34,431 bases of DNA, taken from assembly GCF_003946165.1 (NCBI RefSeq), contig NZ_RHOI01000031.1, forward strand, positions 1-34,431, given 5' to 3'. The translations under genes and the position numbers were made by a program. The notes under the pieces are model-generated. The model was given only the letters and a program-made list of their open reading frames with translations. It was not told the DNA's origin and made no database searches. This DNA is from Lacticaseibacillus baoqingensis. Lineage in GTDB: Bacteria; Bacillota; Bacilli; Lactobacillales; Lactobacillaceae. Positions 8,014-15,835 of this stretch are shown here, one piece after another. The stretch's first letter is position 1, and each line of letters begins with the position of its first letter.

Positions 8014-9291
8014 ATGCCACAACCGCTCGCCTACCGCATGCGGCCGCAAAATCTCGATGAAGTCGTCGGCCAACAACATCTTGTCGGCCCAGATCAGATC
8101 ATCCGCCGCATGGTCAAGGCGCATCGCCTCAGCTCGATGATCCTTTACGGCCCGCCTGGCACCGGCAAAACCAGCATCGCCAGCGCCATCGCCGGAGCGA
8201 CTAAGTACGCTTTTCGCACCTTAAACGCCGCCACGGATACGAAAAAAGACCTGCAGATCGTCGCCGAAGAAGCACGCATGTCCGGTACCGTGATCTTGCT
8301 GCTCGATGAGATCCACCGCTTGGACAAAACCAAACAAGACTTCTTATTGCCCCATCTGGAATCCGGCCGCATCGTGTTGGTCGGCGCCACCACGGAAAAT
8401 CCCTATATGAGCATTTTGCCAGCGATCCGCAGCCGCACGCAGATCTTTCAAGTCTTTCCGTTGACGCCTGAAGACATTGATGCTGCTGTCACGCGCGCAT
8501 TGGCTGATCATGAGCGGGGCTTAGGCGATTATCCCGTTGACTTGGCCAAAGACGCGCGCGATTTTTTGATCCATGCGACCAATGGCGACTTGCGCAGTGC
8601 GTTGAATGCCTTGGAGTTGGCGGTATTGTCTACGCCTGCAGTCGCTGGCCGGATCCAGATCACCGCAGCCGTGATGCACCAATCGCTGCAACAGCGTGCC
8701 ATCGCCGGCGATGCGGATGGCGATGCCCATTACGATTTGATCTCAGCGTTTCAAAAAAGTATCCGCGGTTCAGATGTCGATGCGGCTTTGCACTACCTGG
8801 CACGTTTGATCACCATCGGCGATTTGCCAAGCATCTTGCGGCGCTTGTTGGTGATCGCTTATGAAGACATCGGCTTAGCCAATCCGCAAACGGCCAGCCG
8901 CACCTTGACGGCGATCCAATCCGCTGAGCGCTTAGGGCTGCCAGAAGGCCGCATCCCCTTAGCCAATGCCGTGATCGACTTATGCTTGGCCCCTAAATCC
9001 AACACTGCCATGCAAGCTATCGATGCCGCCATGGCAGATGTGCAAGGCGGCCACAGCGGTGCGATCCCAGATGACTTGCGCGATGCCCACTACAAAGGCG
9101 CCAAGGCACTAGGTCATGGCGTCGAGTACAAATACCCGCATGATTACCCTGGCGATTGGGTGCGCCAAGACTACCTGCCAGACACCTTGCGCGGCAAACA
9201 GTATTACCAAGCTAAAACGACCGGTAAATATGAACAAGCCCTGGCCCAACGCCTGGCGCAGATCCGGAAAATGCAACAAGGTCAAGCATGA
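8014..9291 (+). CDS. rarA: Replication-associated recombination protein A (AAA+ ATPase)
   Basis: 425 residues, normal for RarA/MgsA. The ATG at 8014 has AAAGGA 9 nt upstream; an in-frame ATG at 7996 lies before that site and is rejected. Walker A is GPPGTGKT at residues 46-53, Walker B is LLLDEIHR, sensor 1 is GATTENP and the arginine-finger segment is IRSRTQ. The C-terminal MgsA-type domain includes LLVIAYEDIGLANP and a tail with the Y-P-H-D-Y-P pattern. The family acts at stalled replication forks together with single-strand binding protein. The gene stands alone; a separate promoter for an RNA begins 10 nt after its stop codon. Confidence 0.95.
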   Translation: MPQPLAYRMRPQNLDEVVGQQHLVGPDQIIRRMVKAHRLSSMILYGPPGTGKTSIASAIAGATKYAFRTLNAATDTKKDLQIVAEEARMSGTVILLLDEIHRLDKTKQDFLLPHLESGRIVLVGATTENPYMSILPAIRSRTQIFQVFPLTPEDIDAAVTRALADHERGLGDYPVDLAKDARDFLIHATNGDLRSALNALELAVLSTPAVAGRIQITAAVMHQSLQQRAIAGDADGDAHYDLISAFQKSIRGSDVDAALHYLARLITIGDLPSILRRLLVIAYEDIGLANPQTASRTLTAIQSAERLGLPEGRIPLANAVIDLCLAPKSNTAMQAIDAAMADVQGGHSGAIPDDLRDAHYKGAKALGHGVEYKYPHDYPGDWVRQDYLPDTLRGKQYYQAKTTGKYEQALAQRLAQIRKMQQGQA

Positions 9292-9300
9292 GTTCAAGAC

Positions 9301-9329
9301 TTGACGCCAGCATCGGTTTGTGCTTATGG
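9301..9329 (+). promoter_or_regulatory. Promoter for the RNA behind rarA
   Basis: -35 TTGACG (9301-9306), a 17-nt spacer, and -10 TTATGG (9324-9329) preceded by the extended element TGC (9321-9323). The predicted start is near 9336. Confidence 0.5.
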
Positions 9330-9335
9330 CGATAA

Positions 9336-9634
9336 CGGTTACAACCGCATCACAGCGCGACTTCTCACTTGCATCTTCGGGAATTGGATGCTATGATTTA
9401 ACCATGGAAGTACCTAAGGTGTGCGCGCTTCCCATAATTCAGTTGACCGAACAGTCTCGAGACCTTGGGACCATAAGTGCTCAATGCCGTGTCGCTCTTT
9501 CACTGAGCGACTAACGTATTGGACGTTTGGACCCACTTGCTATTCAGCGGGTTTCAACAGAACGGGAAGATAACGGCACCACTAGCCTTTCACAAAAAGT
9601 CTTCGGACTTTAGCCGGCATTAGCCGGTTTTTTT
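9336..9634 (+). ncRNA. Structured non-coding RNA, candidate 6S RNA
   Basis: There is no credible coding frame between rarA and the gene at 9691, but the stretch is full of paired segments. TTCGG (from about 9376) can pair with CCGAA (about 9447-9451), GAATT with AATTC, and GGAAG with CTTCC (about 9406-9432). CACTT (about 9367-9371) can pair with AAGTG (9475-9479). GTCGCTC/GAGCGAC forms a perfect 7-bp hairpin (9491-9511), and GTCTCGAGAC is a 10-bp palindrome near 9453. A UUCG-capped hairpin (9596-9611) and a terminator close the unit. In Bacillus a 6S RNA gene lies beside rarA (yrvN), which is the main reason for naming 6S. About 295 nt is long for 6S, and I found no clear closing stem between the two ends. 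The RNA call is firmer than the family call. Confidence 0.55.
9614..9634 (+). terminator. Terminator of the RNA unit
   Basis: CCGGC-ATTA-GCCGG followed by seven T residues, directly behind the UUCG hairpin AAAGTC-TTCG-GACTTT (9596-9611). Confidence 0.85.
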
Positions 9635-9690
9635 ATTGCCATCATTTCAGGTATAATTGACCTGCATTATCATTAGAAAGGACTGCGCTT

Positions 9691-9978
9691 ATGTTGACCG
9701 TGATCATGCTCATCTACGCCATCGTGCTTGTCGCTTTGGCGGCATATCTGTATACGCATCGCCAGCACGACTTTTTGACCTTGAAAACCGTGCCGGAAAA
9801 ATTAGGGCAAACCTTAGCTGCTTACGCCACCGTTTTAGTGGTCGCCGCGCTCATCGCAATCGTCAGCGCCTTTGTGGCGATCACCTGGTTGAAATTAGCC
9901 GCATTGGTGTTAGGCGCGTTAACCGTGGGTGTGTTAGGCTTGAACTTGCCTAAATATATCAACCCGGATCAAGAATAA
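9691..9978 (+). CDS. Small membrane protein of unknown function
   Basis: 95 residues with GAAAGGA upstream of the ATG. Hydrophobic segments lie at about residues 2-20, 42-66 and 67-87, the last two nearly continuous, which suggests two or three membrane spans. The segment between them (YTHRQHDFLTLKTVPEKLGQ) is polar. A TATAAT at 9652-9657 could be its -10, but I see no good -35 because that position falls in the T-tract of the preceding terminator. It has its own terminator at 9990-10020. I do not recognise the family. Confidence 0.75.
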   Translation: MLTVIMLIYAIVLVALAAYLYTHRQHDFLTLKTVPEKLGQTLAAYATVLVVAALIAIVSAFVAITWLKLAALVLGALTVGVLGLNLPKYINPDQE

Positions 9979-9989
9979 TCGCTGCCAGG

Positions 9990-10020
9990 AACTGCCATCC
10001 GCTGAGAGGGCAGTTTTTTT
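9990..10020 (+). terminator. Terminator after the small membrane protein gene
   Basis: AACTGCC and GGCAGTT arms enclose a short loop and are followed by a run of T. Confidence 0.85.
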
Positions 10021-10052
10021 GGCCGATAACTGCCGATACCTCAGGCTAACGC

Positions 10053-10081
10053 TTTCACTTTCTTCCGCAATGAATTAAAAT
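10053..10081 (+). promoter_or_regulatory. Possible promoter of the universal stress protein gene
   Basis: TTTCAC (10053-10058), a 17-nt spacer and TAAAAT (10076-10081) lie just before the ribosome binding site. The implied leader would be very short, so this is tentative. Confidence 0.3.
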
Positions 10082-10101
10082 ATAGTTAAGAGGTGATAGA
10101 C

Positions 10102-10596
10102 ATGTTACAACAATACAAGCACATCTTAGTTGCGATCGACGGCTCTTATGAATCCGAGTTAGCCTTTCAAAAAGCGATCGCAGTTGCCAAGCGTAATGAT
10201 GGCGAACTCTTTATGGTGCACACCGTCGACACCCGCGCATTTCAAAATGTGTCGAGCTTTGACTCTGCAATGGTTGAACAAGTCACCGAAACCGCCAAAC
10301 AAACCATGGACGGCTACATCAAACAAGCTAAAGATGCCGGCTTAGATAAAGTCAGCTATACGATCGAATATGGCGCGCCAAAGACGATCATCGCGCGCGA
10401 TATGCCTAAAGCGCATGATATTGACCTGATCATGATCGGTGCCACCGGGCTCAATGCGGTGGAACGGCTCTTGATCGGCAGTGTCACCGAATACGTCACC
10501 CGCAACGCCCCTTGCGACGTTTTGGTCGTGCGCACAGATCTTGAAAACAAGCCGGCTTTGGCATCGACGAAAAAGCCGAAGCCAAAAGTGGAATAA
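10102..10596 (+). CDS. Universal stress protein, UspA family, ATP-binding type
   Basis: 164 residues. The ATG at 10102 is preceded by AAGAGGTG; a GTG at 10093 lies inside that site and is rejected. The N-terminus (YKHILVAIDGSYESELAFQKA) is typical of UspA. The nucleotide motif G-2x-G-9x-G-S is intact: GATG at residues 113-116 and GS at 126-127. That places it with ATP-binding family members rather than the non-binding subgroup. The C-terminus is a short Lys/Pro-rich tail (STKKPKPKVE). It is a cytoplasmic stress-survival protein by family; the exact role here is unknown. It is transcribed towards uxaA and the two share a terminator that overlaps both stop codons. Confidence 0.93.
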   Translation: MLQQYKHILVAIDGSYESELAFQKAIAVAKRNDGELFMVHTVDTRAFQNVSSFDSAMVEQVTETAKQTMDGYIKQAKDAGLDKVSYTIEYGAPKTIIARDMPKAHDIDLIMIGATGLNAVERLLIGSVTEYVTRNAPCDVLVVRTDLENKPALASTKKPKPKVE

Positions 10597-10647
10597 GCCA
10601 TAAAAAAAACGCAGCCAGCCGGTTGCGTTTTTTTTATGGCTTATTCC
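10590..10647. terminator. Bidirectional terminator formed by a 58-bp inverted repeat
   Basis: Arms 10590-10616 and 10621-10647 are 27 nt each with a single G/T-type mismatch, and the loop is AGCC. A8 and T8 tracts lie inside the arms. Both convergent genes end in GAATAA within the repeat, so it serves the universal stress gene on the plus strand and uxaA on the minus strand. Confidence 0.9.
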
Positions 10648-12143
10648 GTGACCCCAGTCTTAAAGATCGCGATGCCATGAATGCCGTACTTTTCGTTATT
10701 GGTCTTGACGTCGCCACTGGCCACGTGCAACAGATAGTCGATAAATTCATCCGCTAGCGTGTCCATATCAGTTTCTAATAACCGGCCGGCATTGAAATCG
10801 ATCCAGCGGGTTTTCTTTTCCGCAATATAAGAATTGGAGGCCACTTTGACCGTCGGTACATAAGTGGCAAAAGGCGTCCCGCGCCCAGTGGTGAACAAGA
10901 CCATCTGGCAATCGGCACTGGCTTCTGCAGAACTGGAAACCAAATCATTACCAGGCGATTGCAACAGGTTCAATCCAGGCGTCTTGAGCTTTTCGCCATA
11001 TTGCAAAACATCTGTCACTTGACTGGTGCCTGACTTTTGGGTGCAGCCAAGCGACTTGTCTTCCAAGGTGGTGATCCCGCCGGCTTTATTCCCCGGTGAG
11101 GGATTTTCATAAATCGGCTGGTGGAAGGATTCAAAATATGCCTTGAAGTTGTTGATGAGCGCTACGATCTTCTCAAATGTCGCTTCATCTTTGGCCCGTG
11201 ACATCAAGATCGTTTCGGCGCCAAACATTTCAGGCACTTCTGACAACACGGCAGTGCCGCCTTGCGCGGTGACAAAATCAGCCACACGCCCAAGCAGCGG
11301 ATTGGCGGTGACCCCGGATAAGCCGTCGCTGCCGCCGCATTTTAACCCGATCTTCAAAGCAGACAGCGGCTGGGGTGTGCGTACGTCTGCGGCAGCCGCC
11401 TCGTTGAGGTCTTCAAGCAAGTCTAACGCCGTGCCTAAGTCATCATCGACTTCTTGGGCGACCATAAACTTCATACGGTCGTGATCGATCGGGCCGCCGA
11501 CTTTTTCCAATTCGGTTTGCATGCCGTCCATTTGGTTGTTTTCACAACCCAGCCCGTAGATCAATACCCCGCCGGCATTAGGCTGCAAAGCAGCGTCGAC
11601 TAAGATCTTACGGGTTTGTTCAAAATCATCCCCGAGCTGCGAGCAGCCATATGGATGTTTGAGCAAAATCACATTGTCAAAGCTGCCATTGTCTGGGTGC
11701 ATCGCCTTGAACTGTTCGACAACGATGTCTAACAGCGGGTTGATGCAGCCAACGGTGGGAATGATGTACAAATCGTTACGGATCCCGACTTTGCCATTTT
11801 GACGTTGATAGCCCATGAAGGTGCGCGAGTCTTTGGCGACTGGCCGGGTGATGTCATGGGGTTGATAGGTATAGGCTAATTCGCCTGAGAGATTGGTTTT
11901 AACATTGTGGGTGTGCACCCATTCACCGGCACCAATGGCTTTGGTGGCATGGCCGATGGCAAAACCGTATTTGACGATGTCTGCGCCTTCAGCGATCGCC
12001 TGCAAAGCGAATTTATGGCCGCGTTTGATCGTGTCAGGCAAGGTGACCTTGCCGCTAGTGGTGTTCAGCGTCGTGCCTGCTGGAATGTCTTGTAATGCAA
12101 CGCCAACCGTATCTGCTGGATCTAAGATGATATAGTGATTCAT
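10641..12143 (-). CDS. uxaA: Altronate dehydratase
   Basis: 500 residues, the usual UxaA length. The start at 12143 has GTGAGGAAAAG just upstream; the open frame extends further but would overlap uxaB. It dehydrates D-altronate to 2-keto-3-deoxy-D-gluconate. An N-terminal SAF-type domain (about residues 1-95) is followed by the large dehydratase domain, with VGCINPLLD, HPYGCSQLGDD, YGLGCENNQ, LKCGGSDGLSGVTANP and EVPEMFGAE; these Cys/His/Glu segments are typical of the metal site. It lies 10 nt downstream of uxaB in one operon and ends in the shared inverted-repeat terminator. Confidence 0.95.
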   Translation of the reverse strand: MNHYIILDPADTVGVALQDIPAGTTLNTTSGKVTLPDTIKRGHKFALQAIAEGADIVKYGFAIGHATKAIGAGEWVHTHNVKTNLSGELAYTYQPHDITRPVAKDSRTFMGYQRQNGKVGIRNDLYIIPTVGCINPLLDIVVEQFKAMHPDNGSFDNVILLKHPYGCSQLGDDFEQTRKILVDAALQPNAGGVLIYGLGCENNQMDGMQTELEKVGGPIDHDRMKFMVAQEVDDDLGTALDLLEDLNEAAAADVRTPQPLSALKIGLKCGGSDGLSGVTANPLLGRVADFVTAQGGTAVLSEVPEMFGAETILMSRAKDEATFEKIVALINNFKAYFESFHQPIYENPSPGNKAGGITTLEDKSLGCTQKSGTSQVTDVLQYGEKLKTPGLNLLQSPGNDLVSSSAEASADCQMVLFTTGRGTPFATYVPTVKVASNSYIAEKKTRWIDFNAGRLLETDMDTLADEFIDYLLHVASGDVKTNNEKYGIHGIAIFKTGVTE

Positions 12144-12153
12144 CGGCTTTTCC

Positions 12154-13569
12154 TCACTTTGCATTAATCGCTTGTACCGCTGCTCTAGCCCCTGCTTGAT
12201 CAAACAAGTCCCAATCTTTTTGGATCAAGGCTTTTAACCCGTCAAATTGCGTCAGATCTTCGCCCCAAAGCTTGGTATCCGCCAAAGCAGCGCCAAGATA
12301 ATCAGGCGCTTGCACCAGCTGCTTGAATTCTGCCAAAGTTTCTGGCGTATCTTGCGGCGCAAAATCTGCTTTGCCGGCGTAGATCTTCAAATAAGCGGCT
12401 AACGCCAAGCTGATGCGCTGTGGCAGCTGATGATTGGCGGCAACATAGCGCTTGAAAGTAGGCAGCAGGCGCGCTTTGAACTTCGCGATCGAATTCAAGG
12501 CGATGCTGCTTAATTCGTGGCGGACATAGGGGTTTTCAAACCGTTCCTTGACCCCTTCGGCATAAGCTTCCAGCTCTGCTTGCGGCAAAGCAACAGTCGG
12601 GATGATCTCTTGATACATTTCATCATTGACGAATTGATAAAAATCAGGGTCTTTCATCACCTCACCGACCGTTTCGATCCCGGCCAAGCGGGCGATCGGG
12701 CTCATAGTCGTGTGCGGGCCATTCAACAACGAGACTTTACGATTGCGATATGGCTGCATGTCTGGGGTGACCACCAGATTCAAGCCGGCCTGCTTTGCCG
12801 GGAAAAGCTTTTCAAGCTTTTGATCCCCTTCGACCACGAAAATGAAAAACGGCTCAGCTTTGACCATGTTGGCATCATGATAGCCCCATTTTGTTTCTAA
12901 GTCTGCCGCACGATCCTTAGGGTAGCCTGGCACGATCCGATCGACTAAGGTCGCATAAAAATCATTAGCATCATTGACCCACTGCTTGAAATCAGCGCCT
13001 AATGCCCATAAGTCGGCATATTGCAAAACGGCTTTTTTCAAGGCATCCCCATTGTGGTTGATCAACTCACACGGGATGATCTGAAAGCCTGGTTTGCCCA
13101 GCTTGAAGCGTTCATTTAACAACGCCGTCAGCTTCGCCGGGTAGGTACCTTCAGGCAAAGCGTCATAACGGTCATTAGCGTCATAAGCGATCCCGGCTTC
13201 GGTGGTGTTGGAGAAGATGAATTGGATATCGTCGTTTTTGGCGAGGTCCAAATAACTTTGCCAGTCATCATATGGGCGAACGGTTTGATTGATGTCTTCA
13301 ATGATCTCGTGTTCTTGGACGACTTTGCCATCGAGCTTGCCTTCCAAAAGCGTCGTATACAGCCGATCTTGGGCCTCCAGCTGTTTGGTCCGGCCATTGG
13401 CGATGGGTTGGACGACAGCCACGCCGCCTTTGAACAAGCCTTGCTTATTCATTTGCTGGATCTGCCAATCCACAAAGGCCCGCAAAAAGTTGCCTTCACC
13501 AAATTGGATCACTTTAGTGGGGAATTTGGGTAATTGACGAAACGAATCATTTAACGTTGGCAATATCAT
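12154..13569 (-). CDS. uxaB: Tagaturonate reductase (altronate oxidoreductase)
   Basis: 471 residues of the long-chain mannitol dehydrogenase family. It reduces D-tagaturonate to D-altronate with NADH in galacturonate breakdown. The N-terminal nucleotide-binding segment is VIQFGEGNFLRAFVDWQI; the later KVSLLNGPHTTMSPIARLAG carries the catalytic Lys and His region. The start at 13569 has AAGGAG 10 nt upstream. It is the first gene of uxaBA, read from a promoter overlapped by two LacI/cre-type operators. The uronate isomerase (uxaC), KDG kinase and KDG-6-P aldolase needed to finish the pathway are not in the window. Confidence 0.93.
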   Translation of the reverse strand: MILPTLNDSFRQLPKFPTKVIQFGEGNFLRAFVDWQIQQMNKQGLFKGGVAVVQPIANGRTKQLEAQDRLYTTLLEGKLDGKVVQEHEIIEDINQTVRPYDDWQSYLDLAKNDDIQFIFSNTTEAGIAYDANDRYDALPEGTYPAKLTALLNERFKLGKPGFQIIPCELINHNGDALKKAVLQYADLWALGADFKQWVNDANDFYATLVDRIVPGYPKDRAADLETKWGYHDANMVKAEPFFIFVVEGDQKLEKLFPAKQAGLNLVVTPDMQPYRNRKVSLLNGPHTTMSPIARLAGIETVGEVMKDPDFYQFVNDEMYQEIIPTVALPQAELEAYAEGVKERFENPYVRHELSSIALNSIAKFKARLLPTFKRYVAANHQLPQRISLALAAYLKIYAGKADFAPQDTPETLAEFKQLVQAPDYLGAALADTKLWGEDLTQFDGLKALIQKDWDLFDQAGARAAVQAINAK

Positions 13570-13673
13570 ATTTTGTGCACTCCTTAATTTATTGAGATGC
13601 GCTCAGCTCGCGCTACCTGCTCAACCAGCAAGCCGCCGGTCAAAGCCTGCTGTCCGGCGATACTGATCGGTTA

Positions 13674-13689
13674 GTGTTAACGTTAACAC
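13674..13689. promoter_or_regulatory. Operator O1 / cre-like palindrome in front of uxaB
   Basis: GTGTTAACGTTAACAC is a perfect 16-bp palindrome centred on CG, as expected for LacI-family repressors, and it fits the cre consensus TGWNANCGNTNNCA. It lies downstream of the predicted uxaBA transcription start. Confidence 0.8.
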
Positions 13690-13703
13690 CTCTTGTCACC
13701 ATT

Positions 13704-13732
13704 ACCTTAGCACACAGTGTTAACGCTAACAA
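13704..13732 (-). promoter_or_regulatory. Predicted uxaBA promoter
   Basis: Minus-strand -35 TTGTTA (13727-13732), 17-nt spacer, extended -10 TGC-TAAGGT (hexamer at 13704-13709). The -35 and part of the spacer lie inside operator O2. Confidence 0.55.
13717..13731. promoter_or_regulatory. Operator O2 / cre-like site over the uxaBA -35
   Basis: TGTTAACGCTAACA (13718-13731) is the same palindrome as O1 with one arm base changed. Its centre is 43 bp from that of O1, about four helical turns. It can serve the adjacent LacI-type regulator, CcpA, or both. Confidence 0.75.
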
Positions 13733-13741
13733 TAGCTGCTG

Positions 13742-13770
13742 TAAAAAAAGCCTGCTACCACGGTAACAGA
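13742..13770 (-). terminator. Terminator of the LacI-type regulator gene
   Basis: On the minus strand CTGTTAC-CGTG-GTAGCAG (one G-U pair) is followed by GC and a run of seven T. Confidence 0.8.
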
Positions 13771-13775
13771 CAACT

Positions 13776-14792
13776 TTACTTGTGCCGATCTAAGACCGAT
13801 TCCCGCACGATCAAGCTCGGCGCGATCACCTCTTTGTGCACGACCGTATCAACTTCACCAGCGATCAGCGCTAAGAGCTTGGCGATCCCTGCTGTCGCCA
13901 TTTGGACGATCGGTTTTTTCACCGTCGTCAGCGCCGGCACACTCATCGCCGCATAGATACTATCATCAAAACCCACGACTGACATGCCGGCTGGCACACT
14001 GACGCCAGCTTGATAACAAGCCCGCAGCGCCCCGACAGCGGTATCATCATCCGCACAGATCACCGCAGTGGGCCGCTGGTCACTGGGCAGATCTAAGATC
14101 GCCTGCATTTGTTTACGCCCGGCTTGCGCGCTGTAATTCCCTGGCCGCATTGCGGCATCCACCCGCGTCAGCCCAAAGTCGGCCACCCCATCGTCAAACC
14201 CTTGGCGCCGTTGATGAGCACTGGTATAACTTGGCAGCCCGGCGATCATCCCAACGCGCTGGTGGCCGGCTTGGGCCAAATACTGCATCGCCTTGTAAAC
14301 CCCTAAGCGGTCATCACTGCAAACATTGTAGCTGAGCGGATCTTCCAAATCGCGGTTGATCACCACTGTGGGGATCTGTGCTTGAGCCAAGCGCTGGATG
14401 AACGCATCATCATCTGGCGACTGGCTGACCACCAAGACGCCGGCCATGCGCATTTGCACCCGGGCTTCAAAATTGCTCAAGTGCGCAATATCATTGACCG
14501 ACAACAAATAATCATCCGGCAGCACCTCATACACACTATTGATCACCGTCGACAAAAATGTTTCTGGTGTCCCAGAGCGCAAATTGGAAAAGAAGACGCC
14601 TAAGACGAATTTTTGATTGGTCACCAAGCTGCGGGCACTCAGGTTAGGAACATAGCCCATTTCATGCGCTAACTTCAATATGCGCTCCCGGGTGCTTTGG
14701 CGAATCACGGCCTTGGGGTTATACGCCCGCGAAACCGTCGTTAATGACACCCCTGCTGCTTTGGCCACATCTCTAATCGTTACCATCTGCAT
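13776..14792 (-). CDS. LacI-family regulator, probably of uxaBA
   Basis: 338 residues. The helix-turn-helix at the N-terminus (VTIRDVAKAAGVSLTTVSRAYN) and the periplasmic-binding-protein-like core (GVFFSNLRSGTPETF, VICADDDTAVGALRA, GMSVVGFDDSIYAAMSVPALTTV) are standard for LacI/GalR proteins. I chose the ATG at 14792, with AAAGG 5 nt upstream; the ATG at 14786 is possible. It is encoded just upstream of uxaBA on the same strand but has its own terminator. The two palindromes between it and uxaB are likely its binding sites. The inducer is not known from sequence; a hexuronate or intermediate is the natural guess. Confidence 0.9.
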   Translation of the reverse strand: MQMVTIRDVAKAAGVSLTTVSRAYNPKAVIRQSTRERILKLAHEMGYVPNLSARSLVTNQKFVLGVFFSNLRSGTPETFLSTVINSVYEVLPDDYLLSVNDIAHLSNFEARVQMRMAGVLVVSQSPDDDAFIQRLAQAQIPTVVINRDLEDPLSYNVCSDDRLGVYKAMQYLAQAGHQRVGMIAGLPSYTSAHQRRQGFDDGVADFGLTRVDAAMRPGNYSAQAGRKQMQAILDLPSDQRPTAVICADDDTAVGALRACYQAGVSVPAGMSVVGFDDSIYAAMSVPALTTVKKPIVQMATAGIAKLLALIAGEVDTVVHKEVIAPSLIVRESVLDRHK

Positions 14793-14834
14793 CACTGCCT
14801 TTTCCAGAATAACTTTAATTGTACTCGCCAGACG

Positions 14835-14861
14835 AAAAAAGCGCCACCAGCGGTGACGCTC
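14835..14861 (-). terminator. Terminator of the XRE/TPR regulator gene
   Basis: AGCGTCACC-GCT-GGTGGCGCT followed by six T on the minus strand, a strong hairpin just after the stop codon. Confidence 0.88.
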
Positions 14862-14867
14862 AGTCAG

Positions 14868-15734
14868 TTATGCCGTGGCACTGGCTTTTTCCAGTTGTTC
14901 ATATAACGCTTGCGACTGGTTGACCCGCGCCAACGCCTTGGCGATCTCATAGGCACTGGCGGCTTGCTGATCGCCTAATGCCTGCAAAGCAAAGGCCCGC
15001 AAAGCATACAACTCATCCAGCAAGAACAAGCTGTCATGCGTCACTGCCACATCGATACCATCGCCAACATGCTTCAACACATCCTGGTAATCGCCTAATT
15101 CATAATAGATCCGGGCGGTGTGCCAATAAATCGTCAATTCCACATCCAAATACTTGGCTTCTTTTAAGGGCATGCCCTTAAGCAGCCCCAAGGCTTGGTC
15201 GATATACACGCGTGCGCGGTCTTGGGCCTTTTTTTCGGCATAAGCCAAACCCAGCCCTAACGTTGCCATGATCGCCAACAAGTCGCGCTCGCGCGTCACT
15301 AACGGATTCAAGACCCGACCGAAGTAATAGATCGCCTCGTCTGGGGCGTGTTGGGCAAAGAGTTCGATCATCCCTTTGAAATAGTAGTAACGTTTCTTAT
15401 CATCGCCGCCAGTGAGCTTATCAATGCTGATCCCATTCAATGCTTGTTCGGCTTGGGTAAAGTCACTATGGCGGACTAACTGTTCTACTTTTGCCAATAC
15501 GACTTGCGTTTTGTCCCGATTCTCGACCACGATATCTGCCATCGCCACCCCCAGCCGTTCCACTAAGCGCACCAAGATGTTCATGCTGGGTACCTTGTTG
15601 CGCTTTTCGATCAAGCTAATGGTGGCTTGTGTGCAGATCCCTTTGGCCAGCTCGGCTTGCGACATCCCCTTGAGTTTACGGTAATGACGGACGCGATCCC
15701 CCAAAATACGCAGTGCCGGTTGTTCCTTATGCAT
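14868..15734 (-). CDS. XRE-type HTH regulator with TPR-like C-terminus (PlcR/Rgg-like)
   Basis: 288 residues from the ATG at 15734, which has AAGGGAG upstream; the open frame extends further but runs through AT-rich promoter DNA. The HTH covers about residues 8-65 (LGDRVRHYRKLKGMSQAELAKG ... TISLIEKRNKVPS). The rest is helical with TPR-like units (AIYYFGRVLNPL, ARVYIDQALGLL, IYYELGDYQDVLKHVGDGI). This is the layout of the PlcR/Rgg/PrgX group, which often binds short peptides, although no convincing partner peptide gene was found next to it. It lies at the left border of the AT-rich block. Confidence 0.85.
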   Translation of the reverse strand: MHKEQPALRILGDRVRHYRKLKGMSQAELAKGICTQATISLIEKRNKVPSMNILVRLVERLGVAMADIVVENRDKTQVVLAKVEQLVRHSDFTQAEQALNGISIDKLTGGDDKKRYYYFKGMIELFAQHAPDEAIYYFGRVLNPLVTRERDLLAIMATLGLGLAYAEKKAQDRARVYIDQALGLLKGMPLKEAKYLDVELTIYWHTARIYYELGDYQDVLKHVGDGIDVAVTHDSLFLLDELYALRAFALQALGDQQAASAYEIAKALARVNQSQALYEQLEKASATA

Positions 15735-15781
15735 GAAGTCCACTCCCTTAATCCCGAATGTTTCACAATCGTCAACACGAA

Positions 15782-15799
15782 ACGAAAATATCATTTCGT
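15782..15799. promoter_or_regulatory. Inverted repeat at the start of the XRE/TPR regulator transcript
   Basis: ACGAAA and TTTCGT arms are separated by six bases, and the site lies at the predicted transcription start. A further ACGAAA-type half-site is adjacent. This is a plausible autoregulatory operator. Confidence 0.4.
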
Positions 15800-15806
15800 C
15801 ATGTTT

Positions 15807-15835
15807 ATTATACTGAAAAATATTGTCGTTGACTA
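15807..15835 (-). promoter_or_regulatory. Predicted promoter of the XRE/TPR regulator gene
   Basis: Minus strand: -35 TAGTCA (15830-15835, four of six consensus bases), 17-nt spacer, -10 TATAAT (15807-15812). Confidence 0.55.

Noticed and set aside
9320-9514. 64-codon plus-strand frame inside the region behind rarA
   Set aside because: No ribosome binding site, low-complexity-free but unrecognisable protein, and the DNA is better explained by RNA pairing.
9336-9634. tmRNA, RNase P RNA, SRP RNA or T-box as identity for the RNA
   Set aside because: None of their conserved motifs (tRNA-like CCA end, GAGGAAAGTCC, GGAAGCAGC-type loop, GGTGG T-box sequence) is present.
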